A stretch of DNA of 64,000 bases from Bacteroidaceae bacterium (GCA_017509605.1 JAFWPH010000012.1:1-64000), one strand, 5' to 3'; shown: positions 53,201 to 61,341, counted from the stretch's first letter. Translations and numbers: made by a program. Notes: generated by a model from the letters alone, not told the origin.

Positions 53201-53337
53201 AGGGCCTTGACATCGTTCAACACAAGGAAGAACATGGCGCAAATAGAGGCTACTTCGACCTGAGTGGCCACCGCATTGCACATCCATCCAGAAAAGGCAT
53301 CTACGTTGTTGGCGGTAAGAAAATCGTCGTGAAATAG
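50281..53337 (+). CDS. Multidomain GH105 unsaturated glucuronyl/galacturonyl hydrolase with DUF4861, CBM32-like domain and T9SS tail
   Basis: 1,018 aa. Signal peptide (1-19), then a DUF4861-like domain (about 20-365: FRLKNTLGFARQNETVEVEIP, DIAWENDRSAARMY, TYYFGGGWSG). A GH88/GH105 (alpha/alpha)6 barrel follows (about 375-745), with the expected catalytic Asp516 in WWVDGLYMVLP and family motifs FWARGDGWIFAAFARVL and ETSGTALNVFAYAWGI. Next are an Ig-like domain (about 750-835), an F5/8C or CBM32-like domain (about 840-980: NVMDNNYGTRWSQEGKGQWI) and the tail RKGIYVVGGKKIVVK. GH105 enzymes remove the unsaturated uronic acid left by polysaccharide lyases, as in rhamnogalacturonan or ulvan. First gene of a GC-rich three-gene operon, 18 bp ahead of GH16. 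Confidence 0.9.
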   Translation: MKQLFTIALMCMALTTTANNYAFRLKNTLGFARQNETVEVEIPADVDLSHLQLTDEQGHILPYERCGSHAIRFQASVPHSTSVGYLLADGSNRQPEKLTYASIKAPQSRSDIAWENDRSAARMYSAVLLGNEPNTGNGVDLWFKKKSTPVIDKMYSLSNYHAESEYGVDAFSVNGKRLGNGGVSHVVNGKLVVHAPHNKCVVEENGALQSTFRLTYNNIKVDGVTYTKTLVVSSSAGSLLNKATVCYTPVQAGTGKPMQLVVALYQHTDMSSVNHQGVSYTSTPGLAGWAENKSEGSVTTAGARFYQGCYVPDATAKAQVIDHHLCVCVDYQPGTELTYYFGGGWSGFPQGEYTCDDDWFDALERFKHQVDHPLTATSWEGELPQRDDVIALLYKANLYWQQTHPTHGDHFWNRAVYHTGNMEAYKATGEKQFLDYSVAWAERNRYWGQTGTDKSRWKFGYGESADYVLFGDNQICFQIYIDLYNILGGEEKIARALEVMNYQISTNESGYLWWVDGLYMVLPIMTKLYGITGNRTYLDKMYEYWRWGTDLMWDEEAGLYYRDRHYIYPAHKTAAGGKDFWARGDGWIFAAFARVLDELPADDPHREEYISYYRRMAESLRQCQRTDNQGNGYWCRSLLDEDYAPGYETSGTALNVFAYAWGINHGILDESRYGLTLQRGWNYLTRVALQDNGAVGYVQPIGSNAAPGTYISASQTADFGVGAFLLAAAEMSRYAAGEQSAMPLRLIHVELASPTELRLTFNTMLSNEGLTDADNYYIDEHPVDATEITYDGGTTLTIILQEPLDYGTYRFNVHGIKSSDGAELMPTTGEHMLLHTVPLTPNELDLTINAIGAQSGNPAVNVMDNNYGTRWSQEGKGQWIQFDLHEVKRVAAVDIAFYLGNTRVNYFDIQTSIDGRTWTNARTGLQSTGKTTELERYPMPKVIRARYVRIVCNGASTSTWNSITEVRIRIDESQGLDIVQHKEEHGANRGYFDLSGHRIAHPSRKGIYVVGGKKIVVK

Positions 53338-53355
53338 CCATTTAAAACAAACAAT

Positions 53356-55617
53356 ATGAGAATCGTAAACCAGAAAATACTCAGCTTCCTGGCCCTGTGT
53401 GCAAGCCCAGTCTTTGCACAGACCGACCCCTTTCAGCCCACGCGCGACGTGGACATCCCCGAGATACCCGGCTACGTGTACTGCTGGGGCGACGAGTTCG
53501 ACAAGGACGGCGCCGTGGACAGGAGCCTGTGGGCCTTCGAGATCGGCATGAAACGCGGCAACGAGGCACAATGCTACACCGACCGCCTGGACAACGCCTA
53601 CGTGGAAGGCGGGCAGCTGGTCATCGTGGGCAAGAAGGAGCGCTGGCTCAACCCCAACTACGACCCGTCCAGCGGCGACTGGCGCAAGAACACGCACTAC
53701 GCCAGCTACACGTCGGCCAGCATCTACGGCAAGGACGTGCGCCACTTTCTCTTCGGACGCGTCGAGGTGCGCGCACGCATCACTCCCGGCAACGGCTACT
53801 TCCCCGCCATCTGGACCTGCGGCTACAACCGCAACTGGCCTGCCAACGGCGAAATAGACATCATGGAGCACTACTGGCTCGGCAGCGGTAAGGAGGTGCT
53901 GACAGCCAACTTCGCCGTGAGCAAGTGCAATCCAAATGACATCTACGACACCAACTGGAACTCCACCTTCACACCCCTCACCTACTGGATCGACAAGGAT
54001 CCCGACTGGATGAAGAAGTACCACGTGTGGCGCATGGACTGGGACGAGGAGACCATCACCCTCTACCTCGACGGCGAGAAGCGCAACAGCATCAAGATAC
54101 GCGAGATGCGCAACGGCGACGGCACCATTGCCTTCTACAATCCGCAGTACATGTGGCTCAACCTGGCGCTGAAGGACTTCGGCCACGGCATAGATCAGGA
54201 GCAGCACTTCGAGGTGGACTACTTCCGCGTGTATCAGCGCAGCAAGGACGTCGATGCACCCTCACCAGTCAGCGACCTGCACGTGACAGAGGCGGGCGAC
54301 ACCTGGGCCGAGGTGGAATGGAGTCCCGCAACAGACAACGTGGGCATCTACCGTTACGATATCTACGTGGACGGCATGGGCAGCACCAAGTTCCAAGGCA
54401 GCACCACGGCCTGTGCCTTCACGGTGAAAGGGCTGAAGCCCGGCACACGCTACCAGCTGACCGTACGTGCCCTGGACAAAGCCGGCAACTACTCGCCCTA
54501 CGACATCAAACTGACACCGGTGGCCAACGGCGGTATCACCTTCATGACAAAGGCCGAATGGAGCGCCCTCCACGTGCCCGCCGACATCTACACAGATATC
54601 TTGCTGCCTGCGGCCTTGACCGACGACAGTGCCATCACCTGGAACAGCAGCGACGAGACAGTGATGACGGCCACCGGACTGGTGAACCTGCCAACGACAC
54701 CCCGCATAGTCACCCTGACCGCACACTGCAACGGACACGAGGACAGGACGTTCTACGTGACGGTGCATCCGCGCAACGTGACACACTGCCTGCTGCTCTA
54801 CTACCCTTTTGAAGCGGAGGATACCAGCGAATCCGGGCAGGGCGACATGCTGGTGACGGCCGCGGCCGGTGCCGAGGAAGGCAGGCTCAACTGGCGCGTA
54901 GCCACCGCCACGCTGATGGGCAACGGCAGCATCGACGGCACACTCAACCTGACCCGGAACACTGCCGCAGGATTCGCCACCAACGGCTACCTGATGCTGC
55001 CGCAAGGTATGCTGGACGAGATGCGCAGCTTCTCCGTCACGGCACGCATCAAGCCCAAGACGGTGACCAAGCTGCCACGCCTCTTCGACTTCGGCTCAGG
55101 CAGCCAGAACAGCATCTTCGGCCGCATCGGCAACCTGGCCATCGGCGAGAAATACAAAGGTGCCACCACGCAGCTGGTCAAGGCCAGCAAGCAGCTCTCG
55201 GCCAACCGCGAGTACCAGGTGGCCTTCACCTTCGATGCCGCCTCGCACACGGCCAAGGTCTACGTAGACGGCGAGGAGGTGGCCAACGGAACCTTCGCAC
55301 AGGAGCCGTGGGAGCTGGCCGCCTACGCCGCCAACGTGCGCAACTATATAGGGCGGACGCAATGGTGGGACACCTCGTCGGCCAGCGACAATGCTGACTT
55401 CTGCGGCACCATCGATGACCTGCGGCTGTACAGCATAGCCCTCAATGCCGATGAGCTGCAGGATATCAATACGGGAATTAGCAATTGGCAACCTGCAGTC
55501 GGCAACGGGCAGTCAGCGACGAAGGACGGCGCATGCTTCGACCTGTGTGGACGGCGCATGGCACGACCCATCAAGAGAGGCATCTATATCGCCGGTCACA
55601 AGAAATGGATTCAGTGA
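53356..55617 (+). CDS. GH16 endo-glycanase with Fn3, Ig-like and LamG domains, T9SS tail
   Basis: 753 aa. Signal peptide (1-21). The GH16 domain (about 35-295) has VYCWGDEFDKDG, GRVEVRARITPGNGYFPAIW and the catalytic set GEIDIMEHY (Glu166 nucleophile, Asp168, Glu171 acid/base). The extra residue in EIDIME is that of laminarinase-like subfamilies. Then come a fibronectin type III domain (about 300-390: SDLHVTEAGDTWAEVEWSPA), an atrophied bacterial Ig-like domain (about 395-475), a concanavalin/LamG-like domain (about 480-700: FSVTARIKPKTVTKLPRLFDFGSG) and a sorting tail (CGRRMARPIKRGIYIAGHKKW). It cuts an inner beta-1,3 or beta-1,4 linkage of a glucan or galactan; the substrate is not certain. 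Directly followed by GH2. Confidence 0.9.
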   Translation: MRIVNQKILSFLALCASPVFAQTDPFQPTRDVDIPEIPGYVYCWGDEFDKDGAVDRSLWAFEIGMKRGNEAQCYTDRLDNAYVEGGQLVIVGKKERWLNPNYDPSSGDWRKNTHYASYTSASIYGKDVRHFLFGRVEVRARITPGNGYFPAIWTCGYNRNWPANGEIDIMEHYWLGSGKEVLTANFAVSKCNPNDIYDTNWNSTFTPLTYWIDKDPDWMKKYHVWRMDWDEETITLYLDGEKRNSIKIREMRNGDGTIAFYNPQYMWLNLALKDFGHGIDQEQHFEVDYFRVYQRSKDVDAPSPVSDLHVTEAGDTWAEVEWSPATDNVGIYRYDIYVDGMGSTKFQGSTTACAFTVKGLKPGTRYQLTVRALDKAGNYSPYDIKLTPVANGGITFMTKAEWSALHVPADIYTDILLPAALTDDSAITWNSSDETVMTATGLVNLPTTPRIVTLTAHCNGHEDRTFYVTVHPRNVTHCLLLYYPFEAEDTSESGQGDMLVTAAAGAEEGRLNWRVATATLMGNGSIDGTLNLTRNTAAGFATNGYLMLPQGMLDEMRSFSVTARIKPKTVTKLPRLFDFGSGSQNSIFGRIGNLAIGEKYKGATTQLVKASKQLSANREYQVAFTFDAASHTAKVYVDGEEVANGTFAQEPWELAAYAANVRNYIGRTQWWDTSSASDNADFCGTIDDLRLYSIALNADELQDINTGISNWQPAVGNGQSATKDGACFDLCGRRMARPIKRGIYIAGHKKWIQ

Positions 55618-55619
55618 AC

Positions 55620-58595
55620 ATGGATACAGGCCAACTCTTCCTTGCCGGTGCCCTCGCCTGCCTGACTGCGGCGGCATCGTCCCTAGCCCAGACGGCAGTA
55701 CCCGACTGGGAGAACCCCGACGTCGTGGGCATCAACAAACTGCCCTATCACGCTACGCTGCAACTGCCGTCGCGCGAGGCTGAATGTCGCGAGATTGTGC
55801 CGCTGGACGGACAATGGCATTTCCATTGGTCGGCCAACCCCGATGAACGTCCGGCGGACTTCTACCGCATGGACTACGACGTCAGCCTGTGGGAACGCAT
55901 CGCCGTGCCAGGCTGCTGGCAGATGCAGAACTACGGACGCCCCATCTACACCAACTCCCGCTACCCCTTCCAGCGCAATGCACCCAGCGTGACCGACGAG
56001 CCGCCGCAGGACTGGTATGCCTACGACCACCGCAACCCCGTGGGCTCATACGTCACCTTCTTCAATATCACGCGCGAGCAACTGGCGCAGAACCTCATCC
56101 TCCACTTCGCCGGCGTCAAGTCGGCCTTCTACGTCTGGGTGAACGGACGGCGCGTGGGATACAGCCAGAACTCCATGTCGCCCGCCGAGTTTGACATCAC
56201 GCGCTACGTCCACGAGGGACAGAACCGCCTCGCCGTAGAGGTGTATCGTTGGAGCGACGGCGCCTATCTGGAGGATGTCGACATGTGGCGTTTCAGCGGT
56301 ATCTTCCGCCCCGTGCAGCTGTGGGTGCGCCCGCTCACGCACATCAGCGACTACTACGTCACGGCTACGCCCAACGATGACTACAGCGAGGCCACCGTCT
56401 GCGCCGATGTGGAACTCTGCAACACAGGCAGCAGGCGAGCCAAGGACCTGACCGTAGCCTTCCTCATCGGAGGACAGGAGGTCACAGGCCGCCTGCAGCG
56501 CCTCGACGCTAAGGACACCACACACGTGCGCCTCACCTGTAAGCTGAAGCAACCGCGCCTCTGGTCGGCCGAGAAGCCCAACCTCTACCCCTTTGCCGTG
56601 GAACTGCGCGAGGGCAAAGGACGCACCATAGAACACTTCGACTACCACTTGGGCGTGAAACGGATTGACATCGTCGGCGAGGTCTTCAAGATCAACGGAC
56701 AGAACATGAAGCTGCGCGGCGTCAACCGCCACGACCATCATCCCCGCATGGGCCGCTACGTCGATGACGCCACCTGCGAGCTGGACATACGCCTGATGAA
56801 GCAGGCCAACATCAATTTCCTGCGCACTACCGTCTATCCCCACACGGCACTCATCTACGAGCTGGCCGACCGCTACGGCCTCTACGTCATGGACGAGGCC
56901 TGCAACGAGAGCCACGGCTACGGCATAGGCAACAGGGAACTGGGTGACGACCCCGCATGGCGCAAGGCACATGTGGACCGCGCCGCATCACTCGTGCTGC
57001 GCGACCGCAACCATCCCAGCATCATCCTTTGGAGCCTCGGCAACGAGGCCTGCGCGGGCGACAATGCCAGGGCCATGCACGACACCGTCGTACGCCTCGA
57101 CCCCACGCGCCCGCCTTTCTACGACAGCGACCGCAGCTGCTCGGCCATCTACGATGACAGCTACCTCTACCCCGACGAGATGAAGCGCGTAGCCGACCGC
57201 GTGAACGACCGCCCTTTCATGATGCGCGAGTACGTCCATTCCATGGGCAACTCCACGGGCAACCTCCAGGAATACTGGGATATAATCTACGCCGACTCCA
57301 GCATTGCCGGCGCTGCCATCTGGGACTGGGCCGACCAGGGGCTGGCCAAGCCCAAGGACGGCGGGCCGCTCCGCTTCTCGCCCTCGCTCTCCTTGCAGCC
57401 CGATGAGTTCTGGGCCTACGGCGGTGACTTCGGCGACAAACCCAACGACGGGCGTTTCCTCATCAACGGTATCGTGGGCCCCGACCGCACGCCGCATCCC
57501 GCCTACTACGAGGTGCAGCACGTCTACGCCCCCGTGCAGTTTGAGCGGGCCGACAGCAACCATATCCGCGTCATCAACCGCGACTGCTTCACCGAACTCA
57601 GCGAATACGACTACACCTATACGCTGCTCGTGAACGGCGATGCTCTCGAGGAAGGAGCTCTGCAGCTGACGGACGGATTGCTGCCAATGCCATCCCCTGC
57701 CAGGGGATTACGGGAGGCATCCCTGCAAGAGGGCGAAGTGACCGTGAACGTCTATGCCCGTCTGCGACAAGCTACGCTGTGGGCCGACAAAGGCTTTGCC
57801 GTGGCACGCGGACAGTTCGTGCTGGCGCCATACGCCTTCCCCGCAGCAGCTGACGTCACCAAGGATGCGAGTGACGGCGACAAGGACAAGGGCTTCACCG
57901 TCAGCGGCAATGCCCTCACGTCGTGGATCGTCGATGGCAGGGAGCTGCTGCAAGCCCCCTTGGAGCCCTATTTCTGGAAGCCCGAGAACGACAACCAGAG
58001 TGCCGCCGACTTTGCACGGCGAACGGCGATGTGGAAGGAGGTGCGGGACGTCGAGGTGCACTACACCGCGCTTAGCGAACGCAGCATACTCGTGGAGATG
58101 GACTACCGACCCACATCCCACGACCGCCCGGTGATACCCAAACTCGGCATGCGTATGCGCCTGCCTGCCGATTTTACACAGATCAGCTACTACGGTCGCG
58201 GGCCTTGGGAGAACTACCCCGACCGCAAGCGCTCGGCCCTGCTCGGCAAGTACGCGATGTCGCTCAGCGACTTCCAGACAGAATACATACACCCGCAGGA
58301 CAACGGATACCGCTGCGACGTGCGATGGATAGAATTCTCACAACCTGAACTCACCGTCCGCATCGAAGGGCTGCAGCCGCTCTGCATCAGCGCCTGGGAC
58401 TATGGCGATGAAGACCTCGGCCCGCGCCATCCCCACGAGGTGCCGCGCGGACGATTCGTCAACGTCAGCATCGACCTCAACGTCCATGGCGTCGGCGGCA
58501 CCGACACCTGGGGCAAGCGAACCCTGCCACAATACACCATCGACGGCAACATACCCTACCATTTTGCCTTCGTGCTTTCGGCCACCCTACTTTGA
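55620..58595 (+). CDS. GH2 beta-galactosidase-type enzyme
   Basis: 991 aa from the ATG at 55620, 2 bases after the GH16 stop; an ATG at 55605 overlapping GH16 is also possible. Signal peptide MDTGQLFLAGALACLTAAASSLAQ. LacZ-like layout: sugar-binding domain (NKLPYHATLQLPSREAE, VPGCWQMQNYGRPIYTN), Ig domain, TIM barrel with LRGVNRHDHHPRMGRYVDD, acid/base Glu476 in LWSLGNEACAG and nucleophile Glu537 in FMMREYVHSMGNS, then a beta-galactosidase small chain domain (YYGRGPWENYPDRKRSALLG; DNGYRCDVRWIEF). No T9SS tail: the last codons (ATLL) and stop lie in a dispersed repeat. It probably trims galactosides released by GH16 and GH105. Confidence 0.9.
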   Translation: MDTGQLFLAGALACLTAAASSLAQTAVPDWENPDVVGINKLPYHATLQLPSREAECREIVPLDGQWHFHWSANPDERPADFYRMDYDVSLWERIAVPGCWQMQNYGRPIYTNSRYPFQRNAPSVTDEPPQDWYAYDHRNPVGSYVTFFNITREQLAQNLILHFAGVKSAFYVWVNGRRVGYSQNSMSPAEFDITRYVHEGQNRLAVEVYRWSDGAYLEDVDMWRFSGIFRPVQLWVRPLTHISDYYVTATPNDDYSEATVCADVELCNTGSRRAKDLTVAFLIGGQEVTGRLQRLDAKDTTHVRLTCKLKQPRLWSAEKPNLYPFAVELREGKGRTIEHFDYHLGVKRIDIVGEVFKINGQNMKLRGVNRHDHHPRMGRYVDDATCELDIRLMKQANINFLRTTVYPHTALIYELADRYGLYVMDEACNESHGYGIGNRELGDDPAWRKAHVDRAASLVLRDRNHPSIILWSLGNEACAGDNARAMHDTVVRLDPTRPPFYDSDRSCSAIYDDSYLYPDEMKRVADRVNDRPFMMREYVHSMGNSTGNLQEYWDIIYADSSIAGAAIWDWADQGLAKPKDGGPLRFSPSLSLQPDEFWAYGGDFGDKPNDGRFLINGIVGPDRTPHPAYYEVQHVYAPVQFERADSNHIRVINRDCFTELSEYDYTYTLLVNGDALEEGALQLTDGLLPMPSPARGLREASLQEGEVTVNVYARLRQATLWADKGFAVARGQFVLAPYAFPAAADVTKDASDGDKDKGFTVSGNALTSWIVDGRELLQAPLEPYFWKPENDNQSAADFARRTAMWKEVRDVEVHYTALSERSILVEMDYRPTSHDRPVIPKLGMRMRLPADFTQISYYGRGPWENYPDRKRSALLGKYAMSLSDFQTEYIHPQDNGYRCDVRWIEFSQPELTVRIEGLQPLCISAWDYGDEDLGPRHPHEVPRGRFVNVSIDLNVHGVGGTDTWGKRTLPQYTIDGNIPYHFAFVLSATLL

Positions 58596-58970
58596 GCGCT
58601 GTGCCCCGCCATTTCATGGTGGGTGTAATCATCAGCAAAGGAAAACCTAAACCCTCTCCCCTCGCCTCGCCTCTCGCCTCTTGACCCTTGACTCTTGACT
58701 AAACAAGGCCTAATGCCTCCTAAGGCCTCTCGACCCTTCAAAAAGTTTTCTTAACTCTTAATTCTTAACTCTTAATTAAATAAGGCTCTCGACCCTTGAC
58801 CTTAAGCGTCAGCCAAAATTCAATAACCAATAACCTATAACCAATAACCATTAAAAAGCCTAAAGCCTCCTAAGGCATCAGCCTAATCTCAATAACCAAT
58901 AACCTATAACCAATAACCATTAAAAAGCCTAAGGCCTCGAGACTGTGGTAAGTTGTTTCCAAAATAATAC
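58581..58970. repeat. Dispersed hairpin repeat, copy 3 of 3, followed by a long mosaic of 7-bp arrays
   Basis: Starts with GCCACCCTACTTTGAGCGCT, whose TTGA holds the GH2 stop, and the hairpin CCCGCCAT-TTC-ATGGTGGG. Then come runs with a 7-bp period: GCCTCTC/GCCTCTT, GACCCTT/GACTCTT, AACTCTT/AATTCTT, CTAAAGC and CAATAAC/CTATAAC. A block of about 55 bp beginning CAATAACCAATAACC is present at 58821 and again at 58890. No gene in it. Confidence 0.85.
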
Positions 58971-58998
58971 ATTCCCCTCCACTTGCTGCGGTTTCACT

Positions 58999-59033
58999 TA
59001 ATTAATGGCAATTATAGACGAGTTGACACGAAT
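58999..59033. repeat. IS1595-type element, left target duplication and terminal inverted repeat
   Basis: TSD TAATTAAT (58999-59006), then the 27-bp left terminal repeat 59007-59033 beginning GGCAATTATAGACGAGTTGA and ending CACGAAT. Confidence 0.9.
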
Positions 59034-59113
59034 CCAGCATTTTTAACACTCTAAAGGCTGGACTTTTCAAATAAATTTCTTACATTTTGTAGTGTTAAGA
59101 CAACATTACAAAT

Positions 59114-60091
59114 ATGATAGATTTTACAAAGTTCAACAGCCTTATTTCTCTTACCACTTACTTCAATACCGAAGACATCTGCAAACAAACTATTATCGAA
59201 AGTAGATGGGCTGACGGAGACATCATTTGCCCATATTGTGGCAAACATCACTGCAAGACCGCCAAGAACGGCAGATACCATTGCACTCATTGCAACAAGT
59301 ATTTCTCCTGCCTTGTAGGAACAATCTTTGAGAACACCAAAACACCACTTACCAAGTGGTTCGTTGCTATGTACCTTATTTCTTCCCATAAGAAAGGCAT
59401 TTCATCCTGTCAGTTGGCTCGTGACATAGACATATCACAGAAGACTGCTTGGCATATGCTCCACAAGATACGCGCTCTGTTCCCACAGAGTGACACAGAG
59501 GGATTTGACGGTACGGTTGAATGTGATGAGGTGTATATCGGTGGCAGGGAGAAGTGGAAGCACAAATCAATGCGCACACCACACACTCAGGGACGTTCAA
59601 CCAAGACCAAGACACCTGTCTTTGGTATGGCGAAGCGTGATGTCTTCATCAATGCAAAAGGTGAGGAAGAGCCTATGTCGTATGTTCACGCATTCGTGGT
59701 TGAGAACACCAACAAGGACACATTGCTTCCCATCATTGGTCAGTTCGTTGTTGATGGTTCAAGGGTTATCACTGATGAGTTGAATTCATACAATGGTCTG
59801 TCAGAACTTGGTTATACTCACGAGGTTGTGTGCCACGGTTCTGATGAGTATGTCAAAGATGACATCTTCACAAATGGCATTGAGGGATTTTGGAGCCATT
59901 TCAGAAGGATGATAACAGGTTGTTACCACGATGTGAGTGATGCTCATTTGCAGTCATACATTGACGAGGCTGTGTATAGGTGGAATACAAGAAAAGCGTC
60001 CCAAACGGAACGCTTTATTGATATGTTCAATAAGTCTATCGGACTAGTTCGTAAGTGGTCTGAAATCAGAGTAGGTTTGATGGCTGCTTAA
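59114..60091 (+). CDS. IS1595-family (ISXO2-like) transposase
   Basis: 325 aa, full length. An N-terminal zinc ribbon (CPYCGKHHC and CTHC, about 40-63), a helix-turn-helix region (SSCQLARDIDISQKTAWHMLHKIR) and an ISXO2-like DDE domain: VECDEVYIGG (first Asp), VITDELNSYNGL (second Asp) and NGIEGFWSHFRRMITGCYH (third acidic/Asn site), ending VYRWNTR. It moves the element by cut-and-paste with an 8-bp duplication. The upstream 80 bp contain the inverted pair TTAACACT (59043-59050) / AGTGTTAA (59091-59098). Confidence 0.95.
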   Translation: MIDFTKFNSLISLTTYFNTEDICKQTIIESRWADGDIICPYCGKHHCKTAKNGRYHCTHCNKYFSCLVGTIFENTKTPLTKWFVAMYLISSHKKGISSCQLARDIDISQKTAWHMLHKIRALFPQSDTEGFDGTVECDEVYIGGREKWKHKSMRTPHTQGRSTKTKTPVFGMAKRDVFINAKGEEEPMSYVHAFVVENTNKDTLLPIIGQFVVDGSRVITDELNSYNGLSELGYTHEVVCHGSDEYVKDDIFTNGIEGFWSHFRRMITGCYHDVSDAHLQSYIDEAVYRWNTRKASQTERFIDMFNKSIGLVRKWSEIRVGLMAA

Positions 60092-61237
60092 TCAATAAGG
60101 TACGTCATTTGGATTAAGTCCCATATTTTGTACCATTCTATTTGTCATTCGATGTAAAACTGCTCGACCTTTATCGACTATATTATCTAAAGTATAGAGA
60201 TAATTATCCATTCCTGTTAAGGTGCCACTGTTTTTAGGTTTTATTTGCCTTAAGCCTCTACGAGTAGGTGAACCATATCTATCTATATTCAGACCTATTT
60301 CCAGTGACCTTATGATTTTTTTTATGTTGCAGAAACCAAGTGCAATCTCTCTTAATTCAGGTGCTATATCATTGTATTCATCCTTTGTAGTCCAAGAAAG
60401 ATTACTATTTGCATCAAGGTCCGGATAAGTAGCATTAACATAACGATTTGCCATTTCAATGTCCTTTTGAGGTGATGACCCATATGCCTCACCAAGAATC
60501 TTATTGACAGATTCTTTTACTATTTGTTTTAAATCACTTTCAGTGAGTCTGATTTGTTTTTTGTTCATACGTATATTTTCTGTTTTTATATCATTATTAT
60601 TGTTTGTTTCAATATTTTGTTGTACATTTGCGTCTTGAAAAGATGGATTAGGCTCGTGCGAAGTAGTGACGTTATCAAGGTGAGCATTCCCATTGGCTGA
60701 TTGTTCGCTGTTGCTATGAGGGACGTTGGAAGGGTCTGCCATCTTTTCGCTTTCTACTATATTACCATTACCATCTTTCAGAGTTAATGCATATAGGGTA
60801 ATCCTACCTTGTAAGTTGGTTTTATTGGTTATGTTACATAGATATCTAACTCCATCTATCATAATTGGTGCGCTAATCATACCTGAAGGTCTTCTGTCTC
60901 GCCCCTTGCGAAGTTTTCCTTTTTTGTCAACTTGCTTTCTCCAAGGTGCTGTAACGAGGTTTGCACTTACTATGTATGGAAGAGCTAACAACGCTGCTTT
61001 CTTGCGAGGTCTAAATCCGCAATGATGCCGAATTAAAACCCCAATATCATCTTCGCTTATACTGCAATTTAGTTCTCTTGATGCAGATTGAATTTTTAGG
61101 TAAACATAACGTCTAAGTTCTTCGCCTTCAAGATTGTTTGTTGCTTCGGTTGAAACAGATGCGACAGGGTTCATTTCGAAGACTTCCTCTTCACTATATA
61201 CTGCCATTTCTATTAATAGATTCTTTGCTACTAACAT
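60092..61237 (-). CDS. IS1595 passenger gene, polyvalent/phage-protein-like fragment
   Basis: 381 aa, no signal peptide. The N-terminal part (about 20-150) has LKIQSASRELNCSISEDDIG and RRPSGMISAPIMIDGVRYLC, followed by NKTNLQGRITLYALTLKDGN, which resembles the beta-rich LPD/MuF-associated segments in large polyvalent proteins of phages and conjugative elements. A low-complexity Asn/Ser/Glu linker follows (about 165-220). The C-terminal part begins MNKKQIRLTESDLKQIVKES and continues VNKILGEAYG, a start seen in many Bacteroidota phage or mobile-element proteins. No catalytic motif seen. It lies between the transposase and the right terminal repeat, so it moves with the element. The family assignment is tentative. 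Confidence 0.7.
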   Translation of the reverse strand: MLVAKNLLIEMAVYSEEEVFEMNPVASVSTEATNNLEGEELRRYVYLKIQSASRELNCSISEDDIGVLIRHHCGFRPRKKAALLALPYIVSANLVTAPWRKQVDKKGKLRKGRDRRPSGMISAPIMIDGVRYLCNITNKTNLQGRITLYALTLKDGNGNIVESEKMADPSNVPHSNSEQSANGNAHLDNVTTSHEPNPSFQDANVQQNIETNNNNDIKTENIRMNKKQIRLTESDLKQIVKESVNKILGEAYGSSPQKDIEMANRYVNATYPDLDANSNLSWTTKDEYNDIAPELREIALGFCNIKKIIRSLEIGLNIDRYGSPTRRGLRQIKPKNSGTLTGMDNYLYTLDNIVDKGRAVLHRMTNRMVQNMGLNPNDVPY

Positions 61238-61306
61238 ACTTTTTTAGTTATAAATATCGGCAAATACGAAAAAATTCAACCATTTCTGACTGAATTTATA
61301 TCATAT

Positions 61307-61341
61307 ATTCGTGTCAACTCGTCTATATTTGCCTAATTAAT
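61307..61341. repeat. IS1595-type element, right terminal inverted repeat and target duplication
   Basis: The right terminal repeat (61307-61333) reads ATTCGTGTCAACTCGTCTAT and ends in GCC, followed at once by the 8-bp duplication TAATTAAT (61334-61341). Confidence 0.9.

Larger units (their letters stand above)
59007..61333. mobile_element. Complete IS1595-family element with passenger gene (2,327 bp)
   Basis: Bounded by 27-bp inverted repeats (59007-59033 and 61307-61333) that differ at one position or so, and flanked by a perfect 8-bp direct repeat TAATTAAT, the duplication length known for IS1595. Inside are a transposase on the plus strand and a passenger gene on the minus strand, tail to tail with no spacer. 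Both ends and the transposase look intact, so it may be active. It is inserted in non-coding DNA between the GC-rich operon and the methylase genes. Confidence 0.92.

Noticed and set aside
55485-55619. N-terminal extension of the GH2 frame into the GH16 gene
   Set aside because: The extension has no homology and overlaps the GH16 coding end; the ATG at 55620 begins a proper signal peptide.
58648-58960. CRISPR-like or telomere-like array
   Set aside because: The 7-bp units are contiguous, lack spacers of even length and unique sequence, and no cas genes are nearby; likeness to telomere repeats is chance for a bacterial chromosome.
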